A stretch of 64,000 bases of DNA from positions 1 to 64,000 of the forward strand of contig JAHJKP010000007.1 of NCBI GenBank assembly GCA_018821985.1. The letters run 5' to 3'. The notes below the pieces were generated by a model. That model was not told the origin of the DNA, did no database searches, and worked only from the letters and a program-made list of their open reading frames with translations. The first letter of the stretch is position 1, and every line of letters starts with the position of its first letter. Position numbers and translations under genes: made by a program. This stretch comes from Pseudomonadota bacterium. GTDB taxonomy: Bacteria > Desulfobacterota > Desulfobulbia > Desulfobulbales > Desulfocapsaceae. Positions 1 through 7,114 of this stretch are shown here, in pieces.

Positions 1-198
1 ATTACTTCCTATCAATTTCTGTAGGCGCTCTATCTCGTCTGCAGCTTCATGGAGCACGTTGCAATGAGGCCAATCATTCTCGGCAGCCCTTCTTGCACTG
101 TTCCGCAGTCGTGTAGTCAGTTTGATTGTGATGGTCGATTTCTCAGTAACTTCCCTTTCCAATGGTTCGGCCATCATTTCGATTTCTGACTTATTCAT
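1..198 (-). CDS. Small phage/plasmid-type hypothetical protein, cut by the window edge
   Basis: An open frame starts at ATG 198 behind a GGGAGG Shine-Dalgarno and runs off the left edge after 66 codons without a stop. The protein begins MNKSEIEMMAEPLE and continues to an LHEAADEIERLQKLI stretch. That kind of short charged helix ending is common in small phage and plasmid accessory proteins, but I cannot name a family. It is the last visible gene of the minus-strand recombination operon, and a structured leader hairpin (222-264) sits just upstream, as for its four neighbours. Function unknown. Confidence 0.6.
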   Translation of the reverse strand, partial: MNKSEIEMMAEPLEREVTEKSTITIKLTTRLRNSARRAAENDWPHCNVLHEAADEIERLQKLIGSN

Positions 199-221
199 GA
201 TTTTTCCTCCCTAATGAAAAA

Positions 222-264
222 GGGGCAAGACTTCCCCTGCAGGGGTTGTTTTGCCCCTGGTGGG
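222..264 (-). promoter_or_regulatory. Leader hairpin copy A (double stem) before the first partial gene
   Basis: Read on the minus strand, a CCCACCA lead-in is followed by an outer 7-bp stem (222-228 with 251-257) and an inner stem (234-237 with 242-245), with asymmetric internal loops between them. It ends in a short T run and is followed closely by the Shine-Dalgarno of the downstream gene. It is one of five related copies (A-E) that differ in arm sequence but keep the same pairing. Confidence 0.7.
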
Positions 265-278
265 AAATGCACTTACGG

Positions 279-554
279 TTATTGAATTTCGCTGTATTCG
301 GTAATCAATACCGGCCCTGCAATATAGTCGTCGTCCATGCCACCACTTGCATGGAGCATTTTAGTGGCATCAGGATTAACTTGGTGCGGCTTCAACTTGC
401 CTTCTTCGTCAAGCCACATTACTCGACCATCCTCTATGGTAATTGCTTGCACCATAGTGCAGGAAAGCAGAGAATACATTTCGTTCAGCGTAAATTCATT
501 TTCCTTCGCATAAACATTTGTTGTGATTCCATCGGGTGTGATAAGTACAGCCAT
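279..554 (-). CDS. DUF3846-like small protein
   Basis: A 91-residue protein starting MAVLITPDGITTNVYAKE, with a late MDDDYIAGPVLIT segment. The opening VLITPDG strand and the closing D-D-x-I-x-G-P-V-L-I pattern resemble DUF3846 proteins, which occur in phages and conjugative elements and have no established function. A GCCTCC (Shine-Dalgarno GGAGGC on the coding strand) lies just before the ATG at 554. The gene sits between ssb and the partial gene in one minus-strand operon, and leader hairpin B precedes it. Family assignment is by eye and moderately sure. Confidence 0.65.
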   Translation of the reverse strand: MAVLITPDGITTNVYAKENEFTLNEMYSLLSCTMVQAITIEDGRVMWLDEEGKLKPHQVNPDATKMLHASGGMDDDYIAGPVLITEYSEIQ

Positions 555-581
555 GATCTTGCCTCCTGAAAAAGTAAAAAA

Positions 582-623
582 GGGGCACGACTTCCCTTTC
601 AGGGGTTGTTTGCCCCTGTTGGG
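582..623 (-). promoter_or_regulatory. Leader hairpin copy B (double stem) before the DUF3846-like gene
   Basis: The outer stem is 6 bp (582-587 with 611-616); the inner stem is 594-597 with 601-604. On the coding strand it has the same CCCAaCAGGGGCAAACAACCC start as copy A, with altered loop bases. It lies between the end of ssb and the Shine-Dalgarno of the DUF3846-like gene. Confidence 0.7.
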
Positions 624-661
624 TGAACTGTTGATGAACTGGTTTTTTATGCTACGTCAGA

Positions 662-1060
662 TTAAAACGGAACGTCGGTGTCCGGCAATGGTGGGTTATC
701 CCCATTAGGAGCCGAAGACGAGTCAGTTTCCTTATCAAAATTATTGCCACCAAGCATTTCCATACTCTTGGCAATAATCTCAGTGGTGTATCGAGTAATA
801 CCGTTCTCTTCCCACTTTCTGGTTTGCATCTTACCCTCAATATAGACTTTCGAGCCTTTCTTGAGGTGATCTCCGCATATTTCGGCCAGTCCTCTCCAGG
901 CTACAATTCGGTGCCAGTCGGTATGCTCCTGCTGTACTCCTTCTGCATCTTTCCACTTTTCAGTAGTAGCGACAGAAAAAGTGGCCACAGCAGTGCCTTT
1001 CTGGGTGTAACGAATTTCTGGGTCATTGCCTAAATTGCCGATTACCATTGCTTTGTTCAT
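662..1060 (-). CDS. ssb: Single-stranded DNA-binding protein
   Basis: A 132-residue OB-fold SSB. The opening MNKAMVIGNLGNDPEIRYTQ, the central HRIVAWRGLAEICGDHLKKG and the GSKVYIEGKMQTRKWEE strands are typical of the family. The last residues DTDVPF form the acidic tip that in other SSBs recruits partner proteins. It coats single strands during replication or recombination. Here it lies between a Cas4-like nuclease and a DUF3846-like gene, in an operon with a Rad52-like annealing protein, so it is probably the element's own SSB and not the housekeeping copy. Leader hairpin C precedes it. Confidence 0.95.
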   Translation of the reverse strand: MNKAMVIGNLGNDPEIRYTQKGTAVATFSVATTEKWKDAEGVQQEHTDWHRIVAWRGLAEICGDHLKKGSKVYIEGKMQTRKWEENGITRYTTEIIAKSMEMLGGNNFDKETDSSSAPNGDNPPLPDTDVPF

Positions 1061-1092
1061 GATGTTGTTCTCCTAAAAGGATCGATAAGGTT

Positions 1093-1141
1093 CAGGAAAA
1101 TACATATCCCCACAATGGGAATTGTTTTTCCCTGACATGGG
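1093..1141 (-). promoter_or_regulatory. Leader hairpin copy C (double stem) before ssb
   Basis: The outer stem is CAGGAAAA (1093-1100) against 1126-1134 with one bulged C. The inner stem is 1107-1110 with 1117-1120. The outer arms share little sequence with copies A and B, yet pairing is kept, which is the signature of a conserved RNA fold. The CCCATG lead-in is retained. Confidence 0.65.
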
Positions 1142-1142
1142 T

Positions 1143-2141
1143 TTATGCTGCTTTTTTGGTTGTGGCTGGTTTGATTGCTTTTGACTTTTTGATCTCCAGG
1201 AAAGAAAACGAACTTGATTCCTGAAAATCATTTACCGTATGGCCCTGGTCAGCCAAGAACGCTGTCAGGCGGCTGATATCAAAAGACTTGCGGGAACGGA
1301 TTGCTTTGGAAAGGATACTGCCATTGACTTTAATCGGATGCCCTGCCCTTTCTACGATCTGAAACAGATTGGCTTTTTTGGGTTCGATCTGGTTTTTCAG
1401 GCTTTTTTCCTTCTCTTGCAATTCCTGTAATTCTGCCACTGTATTTTCCAGCTCCGGAACCTCTTCGGCTGCAAATCTTGGACAGGTGGTGAGATGATTG
1501 CAATAGCCACATAAAGGGCTGGGTTCGGTTGCTGGTTTTACTGGATGGCCGATCAACATGAACTGATAATTTGTCCAGATAGTTGAAGCCCGTTCGAGTA
1601 ATCCTGCATACATTGTATCCTCTGGGGTATATCCATTAAAAAAACCAACCTCGCCGCTACCCAAATCAATTGCCAGTACCGCAGCCTTGATCGTGTAATC
1701 AGGAAATTGTTCTTTTAACGCTCCCATCTGCATGTACAGTTGAGATTCCCAGGAGGCGTAAGGAACATCGGGAAGTGAGCTTACGCTCTTAATCTCCAGA
1801 ATGGCCTTAATTTTTGGTTGGGTAGATGTAAAGACAAAGTCGATATGGACTTTGATAGGTGTGGTACCGGAAGCAATAACCTCAACCTGACGGTCAAAAT
1901 TATCATAGCCGGCAGCGGTCATTGCGTTTGCGACAATATCCTCGGCCATATGTCCTCTTTGGAAGCGGAGCAATGTGGCAAGGTCATGTTCACCGGGTTG
2001 AAGCCGTTCAAAAATTACCTTTCGTGGGCAAGTTCCAATATCGGATGCGCCAAGGTAGCTGCTTCGATCTCCAAGGGTGGTCAGGGTGTGTTGTTTGCTT
2101 AATGCCTGCAGACTGGTCAATAAAAGGGTTTTCATGTCCAT
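1143..2141 (-). CDS. Cas4/AddB-like PD-(D/E)XK nuclease with Fe-S cluster cysteines
   Basis: A 332-residue protein with a RecB/Cas4-type nuclease core: D101 in HIDFVF, E116-x-K118 in AILEIKS, and the QLYMQ helix at 134-138. One cysteine at 38 (IGTCPRK) and three at 211, 214 and 220 (CGYCNHLTTC) have the spacing of the 4Fe-4S ring that closes Cas4 and AddB nucleases. Residues 228-255 look coiled-coil, and a lysine-rich tail ends the protein. The start at 2141 has AAGGAGG six bases upstream. With the Rad52-like protein and SSB next door, the most likely role is the exonuclease of a phage-style annealing recombination module. No cas genes are nearby, so CRISPR adaptation is unlikely. Confidence 0.85.
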   Translation of the reverse strand: MDMKTLLLTSLQALSKQHTLTTLGDRSSYLGASDIGTCPRKVIFERLQPGEHDLATLLRFQRGHMAEDIVANAMTAAGYDNFDRQVEVIASGTTPIKVHIDFVFTSTQPKIKAILEIKSVSSLPDVPYASWESQLYMQMGALKEQFPDYTIKAAVLAIDLGSGEVGFFNGYTPEDTMYAGLLERASTIWTNYQFMLIGHPVKPATEPSPLCGYCNHLTTCPRFAAEEVPELENTVAELQELQEKEKSLKNQIEPKKANLFQIVERAGHPIKVNGSILSKAIRSRKSFDISRLTAFLADQGHTVNDFQESSSFSFLEIKKSKAIKPATTKKAA

Positions 2142-2171
2142 GTCGGTCCTCCTTCAAGTGTGTAGAGTTGA

Positions 2172-2222
2172 GGGAGAAGACACGGATTCCCCTTGAGGGA
2201 ATGGTGCTGCTCCCCCAGTGGT
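2172..2222 (-). promoter_or_regulatory. Leader hairpin copy D (double stem) before the nuclease gene
   Basis: The outer stem is GGGAG (2172-2176) with CTCCC (2210-2214); the inner stem is ATTCCC (2186-2191) with GGGAAT (2197-2202). Arm sequences differ from A-C while the two-stem layout is conserved. The element lies between the rad52-like stop and the nuclease Shine-Dalgarno. Confidence 0.65.
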
Positions 2223-2247
2223 TAAAAACGTTTTTTATGAGTCTGGC

Positions 2248-2931
2248 TTAATGGGTCAGTTCTTTGTACCAGTTCTTTTGCTCTTTATTCCATTTGAAAC
2301 CCGCCGATTTCAGTAGTTCCTTCTTATCGAAGAGTTTGCTGCCTACTGCCACGACAAAACCGTCAAAATGCTGATAGTCGATACCGGCAATTTTAGGTAA
2401 GGACGCAGAGGAAGCAGATTCTGGTGGAATGAGTAAAGTCTGAACTGGTGGTTGTGGTATCGGCTGCTGTACAGGTTGAGGTGATGATGCTGGTTGCGGC
2501 TTGTGTTGTGAACTGTGTGGCTGGGTAGAGTTGTAAATATTCCCAAGGAGACCACGGTAAGCGTCGCTGCCAATGCTGACCAGAGAAAAGCATTTCTGAA
2601 TCGCATCAGTGATCGCTCCTTTCTGGGCATCGCCAACATTACCTCGAACAATTTGCATCTGTCCCTTGTGGGAACCTTTACAGAGCCAGTCGTTATCTAT
2701 TTTCAAAAATAATCTGACTTCTGCCACTGCCTGTGCCTCAAATATTTCTTCTTTGATCAGTTCATAACGCCAGTTATCGGGTGAAATGATTTGATTGACT
2801 GCGTCAAAAACATACTGCGGCCTGTAGCCATAGCGAATTTGACCTCCGAAATCTATTTTCTGGACAGCATTGATGCCAAAACTTCTGAGCAGTTCATTGA
2901 TTTCGTTGATTTTTACGGTCAGTGTTGACAT
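2248..2931 (-). CDS. Rad52-like single-strand annealing protein
   Basis: A 227-residue protein. Residues 1-135 match the bacterial/phage Rad52-Rad22 pattern, with GNVGDAQKGAITDAIQKCF followed by SLVSIGSDAYRGLLG, where a lone strand-annealing protein folds into a ring. Residues 136-180 are a proline, serine and glutamine-rich linker. The last 45 residues (FDGFVVAVGSKLFDKKELL, then AGFKWNKEQKNWYK) form a small separate domain of the KSAGFKWN-x-x-x-KxWY type seen at the ends of other DNA-processing proteins. It heads the minus-strand operon with the nuclease and SSB, forming an annealase-exonuclease-SSB set like the bet/exo/ssb set of SXT-type elements. Start 2931 has AGGAG upstream. Confidence 0.8.
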   Translation of the reverse strand: MSTLTVKINEINELLRSFGINAVQKIDFGGQIRYGYRPQYVFDAVNQIISPDNWRYELIKEEIFEAQAVAEVRLFLKIDNDWLCKGSHKGQMQIVRGNVGDAQKGAITDAIQKCFSLVSIGSDAYRGLLGNIYNSTQPHSSQHKPQPASSPQPVQQPIPQPPVQTLLIPPESASSASLPKIAGIDYQHFDGFVVAVGSKLFDKKELLKSAGFKWNKEQKNWYKELTH

Positions 2932-2960
2932 GTTTTTTTCTCCTGTGGATGTTGATTATA

Positions 2961-3008
2961 GGAGAAAAAAACTATACCCCTGTCGGGAGTTATTTTTCTC
3001 CCGGTGGG
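2961..3008 (-). promoter_or_regulatory. Leader hairpin copy E (double stem) before the rad52-like gene
   Basis: The outer stem is 9 bp (GGAGAAAAA 2961-2969 with 2993-3001); the inner stem is 2978-2980 with 2985-2987. It is preceded on the coding strand by ACCCACC. This is the first copy of the series, nearest the presumed promoter. Confidence 0.65.
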
Positions 3009-3041
3009 TTGGTACTGCTTATGGATGTTCAAAAACAAGAA

Positions 3042-3071
3042 ATTTTAAAACACATACAAAACAATACGCAA
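3042..3071 (-). promoter_or_regulatory. Possible sigma70-type promoter of the recombination operon
   Basis: On the minus strand, TTGCGT (3066-3071) and TAAAAT (3042-3047) are 18 bp apart, upstream of leader hairpin E. The match is only moderate and the region is AT-rich, so this is tentative. The rest of 3009-3464 shows no convincing gene. Confidence 0.3.
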
Positions 3072-3464
3072 TGACTTGAGATGTAATAGTATTTTACTTC
3101 TTGAGATTGACTAAAAAGAGGTGTGGGGGTGCAAAAAGAATGAAGATTCAAGTGTAAAAAATGAATCTTGTTGGAGCGGGCCATAACTGCATTCACAAGA
3201 GGAAGTTCGCTTTTGCGATTAAACTATTCTGTAAAATTTTATATGGCTGACACAAGGTTCCAAGGGTCAATTATTCAATCATTAAAAGAAAGAATGATGC
3301 CCAGCTATTTCCCGGAAGGGATTACTTAAATGAATTAAGTGGAATTTATATTCAAAATAAATCTTCTTTTTTATGAAAAATCAAGAAAATTCTTCAATAC
3401 TGCACGAAACGACACCTTGTCTTAGTAGCCCATCTGCGCTAAATATGCATGACAGAGGTGAATC

Positions 3465-3533
3465 ATGGGAAAAACAGCCACCGTGCGCGCCCGTATTCAG
3501 CCAGGGCTGAACCATTGGATCGAAAAGCCTTAA
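3465..3533 (+). pseudogene. Truncated RelB/DinJ-type antitoxin remnant
   Basis: A 22-codon frame reads MGKTATVRARIQPGLNHWIEKP and then stops. The first 15 residues have the ribbon strand of RelB/DinJ antitoxins (xVRARI-P-L), but the rest of the usual 80-90 residues is missing. It lies just before the Fic gene and overlaps none of it. It looks like a leftover of a toxin-antitoxin pair cut by recombination. It is too short to be certain. Confidence 0.45.
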
Positions 3534-3555
3534 AGCATCAAGGGAAGGAGGACCT

Positions 3556-4593
3556 ATGAGTAACCAAGCACCCTACCAACCACCCTACACCATCACCCCG
3601 GCCATTGTGAATCTGGTCGCGAAGATCAGTGAAACCGTCGGGCGCTTGTCAGTACTGACCGATGCCGCCAAGGTACTGCGGCTAAGGCGTATCAACCGCA
3701 TTCGCACCATCCGGGGATCGCTGGCCATCGAAGGCAACACCCTGAGCGAGGAACAGATCACTGCGATCCTGGATGGCAAGCTGGTCATCGCTCCACCCCG
3801 GGAGATTCAGGAGGTGCGTAACGCCATTACAGCCTATAACTGTTTCGAACAGTGGCGCCCGGAGACGGAAGCGGAGTTGCTGGATGCGCACCGAATCCTT
3901 ATGGCTGGGTTGATTGATAACGCCGGGGCCTATCGGCGCAGCGGCGTGGGGGTGATGGCAGGTGGTCAGGTTATCCATATGGCACCCCCGGCGGATCGTG
4001 TTCCAGTATTGATGCACGATCTGCTCCAGTGGATAGATGCCTCCGACCAACATCCATTGATTACCAGCTCGGTATTTCATTACGAGTTCGAATTTATTCA
4101 TCCCTTTGCGGACGGCAATGGCCGCATGGGGCGGCTGTGGCAGACATTGATTCTGACTCGCTGGAATTCACTGTTTTCCGATATCCCGGTCGAAAGTCTA
4201 GTCCATGAACATCAAGCGGAGTATTATCAGGCATTACAAGAGAGCACGGAACAGACTGATTCTATGTTTTTTATTGAGTTCATGCTCAAGATGATTCTTG
4301 ACGCCGTATCGTCTGCCACCCCCCAAGTCGCACCACAAGTCACCCCCCAAGTCAAACGTTTGCTGGCAGTCATAGATAAAGAGATGACTCGCGAGGAACT
4401 CCAAAGTGCCCTCGACTTACAGGACCGCAAGTCATTCCGCGAGCGTTATCTCAAGCCTTCCCTTGCCGAAGGATTGATCGAAATGACCATCCCCGAAAAA
4501 CCCAACAGCCGCTTACAGAAATACCGTCTGACCGACAAGGGACAACGCTGGTTGCAGGGGCGTAATAGTAAAGAAGCACCAACCTCCGTATAG
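3556..4593 (+). CDS. Fic family protein (class II, self-inhibited type)
   Basis: A 345-residue Fic protein with the complete active motif HPFADGNGRMGR at 182-193, so AMP (or another nucleotide) transfer to a target protein is expected. An N-terminal S-L-A-I-E-G-N stretch (55-61) fits the inhibitory (S/T)xxxE(G/N) helix, placing it in the group that restrains itself without a separate antitoxin. After residue 255 comes a repeated TPQV-APQV-TPQV linker and then a winged-helix-like C-terminal domain, the usual layout for this family. GGAAGGAGG precedes the ATG. Base composition is more GC-rich than the flanking DNA, suggesting separate arrival. The target is unknown. Confidence 0.92.
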   Translation: MSNQAPYQPPYTITPAIVNLVAKISETVGRLSVLTDAAKVLRLRRINRIRTIRGSLAIEGNTLSEEQITAILDGKLVIAPPREIQEVRNAITAYNCFEQWRPETEAELLDAHRILMAGLIDNAGAYRRSGVGVMAGGQVIHMAPPADRVPVLMHDLLQWIDASDQHPLITSSVFHYEFEFIHPFADGNGRMGRLWQTLILTRWNSLFSDIPVESLVHEHQAEYYQALQESTEQTDSMFFIEFMLKMILDAVSSATPQVAPQVTPQVKRLLAVIDKEMTREELQSALDLQDRKSFRERYLKPSLAEGLIEMTIPEKPNSRLQKYRLTDKGQRWLQGRNSKEAPTSV

Positions 4594-5015
4594 AAATCTT
4601 CTACAACAGGATTAGCACCAATCACCACCCAACTCTGTACCGCCAACAAAATCAGACTCTTTCGTAGCCTCTTCCGGGGACGAATCGATGTCTATCCGCA
4701 ACGATAGAACAGACGCTGAAATATTCGTCACAATATTAATTGCGAGACAAGAGTTTTATGATCAGCGCTTTTTCGCAATTGCCTTTCGCCTAATACTCAT
4801 CACCCTTACGGGAAGAAAATCCTCCTCCGCCCCTGCAAAAATACACATAAAATAGCTGAACATACTGCAATAACAGCTACCTTCCACAATCCTGTCATTT
4901 AATGACTGGGGAAATAAAACGCAAAATTTGCATGCCTTTTTTCAAAAAATCAAAAAAAAACTCCAAAAACCCTTACATGCCCGGAAAGATATTATAGGAG
5001 GACAATCCGGCAGCG
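4594..5015 (+). other. 422-bp gap without a recognisable gene
   Basis: No convincing frame on either strand. The right half is AT-rich with A and T runs, and could hold the promoter of the conjugation-like operon that starts at 5016. I see no clear oriT-like inverted repeat. Confidence 0.5.
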
Positions 5016-5753
5016 ATGCAAACCCAATATAACGAAATCATCAATTCTTTTGTCGATAAGTACGGCCTGAGCCGTGGCCAGATCATTGCCGAGATTGAAA
5101 AAACTCTTTCGGCCATGCTATCGCAGTGGCACGGTACAAGCACGGTTGTTCTGTTTGGTGATGATCAGCTTCAGGCCCTACGCTACGCCGAACATCCAGG
5201 CATGACCTTGCAGAATCAGCTTGAACTTATCTCTGCAAGAGGCTGGAATACCATTGTTAGAGTACTCGATCACAATCTTGGTCAAGCCGCCTGTCTGCAC
5301 GAAGTGGCCCATTACAAGCGGCGGGAACAGGAGATGCGCTGGGGAGAAATCATCCGCAGGAATGATGATGGATTTCTGGTGGAATTGGAGATCGAAGAAG
5401 GCCAGCCCATCCTTGCCGAATGTCCCTGGAATCGTATCGGGGTGCATGAGCGGAAAGAGTTGTCCGTCGGCCAGAAGCGGGCATTTCATTTGCGCCGTAT
5501 TGACCCAATACTGTTGCGCGGTATTGCCCGGGTTCAGGTAACGGTTGATCGAGTCTCAAAAAACCTGGTGACCACCCTTTTGCGGGAGCACCTTGGGGGA
5601 ACGACAGGAATCCATGTTCATTGCGTTAAACGCTATGTAGGCCACAAAAGTTTTGTAGCGGCCAGTGGTTTCCTGCCTAAAAATATCATCAAGGCCGTAT
5701 CGCAAGAACTGCGGGAGCATATTCAGGTATCAGTTGGAGAAAAGAAGATTTGA
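5016..5753 (+). CDS. NusA-like (S1/KH-resembling) hypothetical protein of a conjugation-like operon
   Basis: A 245-residue soluble protein with no family I can name firmly. Residues 105-170 (RWGEIIRRNDDGFLVELEIE to LSVGQKRAFHLRRID) read like an S1 domain. The following VDRVSKNLVTTLLREHL and HVHCVKRYVGHKSFVAAS match the order of the NusA S1-to-KH1 junction. The similarity is by pattern only. An AGGAGG lies 14 bases before the ATG, a longer gap than usual. The gene overlaps the start of the TraD-like gene (TTGA overlap at 5750-5753), so the two are probably made together. Confidence 0.6.
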   Translation: MQTQYNEIINSFVDKYGLSRGQIIAEIEKTLSAMLSQWHGTSTVVLFGDDQLQALRYAEHPGMTLQNQLELISARGWNTIVRVLDHNLGQAACLHEVAHYKRREQEMRWGEIIRRNDDGFLVELEIEEGQPILAECPWNRIGVHERKELSVGQKRAFHLRRIDPILLRGIARVQVTVDRVSKNLVTTLLREHLGGTTGIHVHCVKRYVGHKSFVAASGFLPKNIIKAVSQELREHIQVSVGEKKI

Positions 5754-7114
5754 TTTGGCGGAAAAAACAGATGGAACCATGGACCCATATCGGCACAGGT
5801 ATTCATCTGGACCATCCAGACAAGATAATGCCGCTTGGGCTTCCTGATAGTCACCGCAAGGGACATTTCTGGTGTTTTGGGACAACCAGGGTAGGCAAAA
5901 CCCGCACCATGGAGGGGATTATCGAGCAGGACATCCGCAAGGGATATTCCGTGGTAGCCATCGACCCCAAGGGCGATATTGATCTGTTTTCCAAGATCGT
6001 TCAGGTGGCACTCGATACAGGCCGGGAAAAAGATTTAATGCTCATCACCCCTATCTTCCCCCAATACAGCGCCACCCTTGACCCCCTTTCCACCTATTAC
6101 ATGATCGAAGAACTGGTGGCCCATGTCACCGCTGGCGTGGCACTGGGGAAAGAACCGTATTTCTTCTCTGTAGCCTACGAGATCAGCCTGGTGGTGGTAC
6201 AGGCCCTCGTCCTGCTGGCCGAAGCAACTGGAAGAAAGCCGTCCTTCAACCTCAACGAGATTAAAAACCATATCAGTCACCAGGACCTGGAGAAACTCAA
6301 AGAGAAGATCGACTATATCGACACGCCGCAGGCCCAGCAACTTGCCCTGGATTTACAAAAGATACTTTCCACTCCGGCAGATTACTATTCCAAGGTTGCC
6401 AGTTCCTTACGTGTCGCCCTCACAGAATTGACTTCGGGCAATGTAGGTCAGATTATCGGTCATGCCGATGAAAACCGTTTTATTGATCGCCTGGAGCAAA
6501 ACAAGGGGGTCATCATGGTGGTTCAGCTAGGATCCCTGCTTACCAAGCGGGCGGCTTATACCGCCGGCAAAGTCATCGCTTCCATGATTCAGGCTTTTGT
6601 TGGCCGCAGATATTCCAGCGACAAACAAGTTACCCCGCCCTTGTCCCTGCATATTGATGAGGCTCAATCTGTTCTGTACCAGGGGATTGAAGAACTTTTC
6701 GCCAAGGCCGGCGGAGCTGGGGTCTATATCCATGGTTATTGCCAGTCTGTCAGTCAACTCTATGCCGAAATTGGCATTGATCGAGCAAACACTATCCTGG
6801 ACAATTGCAATACCAAGCTGTTTATGCGGGTACCGGATTCCAAGACTGCAAGCTATGTCTCGGAGCATCTTGGGGAAAAAAGAGTTTTCAGCCCGATTAT
6901 TTCTTTGGGCGGCGGCCTGTCCATCAGAGAAACCGAAGATGTGCGGGTGAAGCATACCGAGGTGCTGAGTATGGCTCCAAGGCAGTTCTTTCTAACCACC
7001 TATTCCGGGATTTACCGAGGAATAACGGCGGATGTTTCTGGTGCCAGTCTCAGGGTGATCTTTCCAGAAATAAGGCCTCAATGGTCAGCAGGGGAAGCAG
7101 AGGGAACCGTATGA
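5750..7114 (+). CDS. TraD/VirD4-type conjugative coupling ATPase, soluble form
   Basis: A P-loop ATPase with Walker A GTTRVGKT (residues 44-51) and Walker B LSLHIDEAQS (DE at 303-304), and a VVAIDPKGD segment after the P loop typical of TraD/TraG coupling proteins. These hexamers feed DNA into a type IV secretion channel. It is 454 residues and lacks the N-terminal membrane helices of classical TraD. The membrane anchor may come from its operon partners, which do have such helices. The TTG start at 5750 overlaps the previous stop and has GGAGA upstream; ATG at 5771 (MEPWTHIGTG) is the alternative. Its stop overlaps the next ATG (ATGA). Confidence 0.8.
   Translation: MIWRKKQMEPWTHIGTGIHLDHPDKIMPLGLPDSHRKGHFWCFGTTRVGKTRTMEGIIEQDIRKGYSVVAIDPKGDIDLFSKIVQVALDTGREKDLMLITPIFPQYSATLDPLSTYYMIEELVAHVTAGVALGKEPYFFSVAYEISLVVVQALVLLAEATGRKPSFNLNEIKNHISHQDLEKLKEKIDYIDTPQAQQLALDLQKILSTPADYYSKVASSLRVALTELTSGNVGQIIGHADENRFIDRLEQNKGVIMVVQLGSLLTKRAAYTAGKVIASMIQAFVGRRYSSDKQVTPPLSLHIDEAQSVLYQGIEELFAKAGGAGVYIHGYCQSVSQLYAEIGIDRANTILDNCNTKLFMRVPDSKTASYVSEHLGEKRVFSPIISLGGGLSIRETEDVRVKHTEVLSMAPRQFFLTTYSGIYRGITADVSGASLRVIFPEIRPQWSAGEAEGTV

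Noticed and set aside
1143-2141. Cas4-like nuclease as part of a CRISPR system
   Set aside because: No cas1/cas2 genes and no repeat-spacer array anywhere in the window. The neighbours are SSB and a Rad52-like protein.
3243-3329. 28-codon plus-strand frame (MADTRFQGS start)
   Set aside because: Too short, no ribosome site, no similarity I can see.
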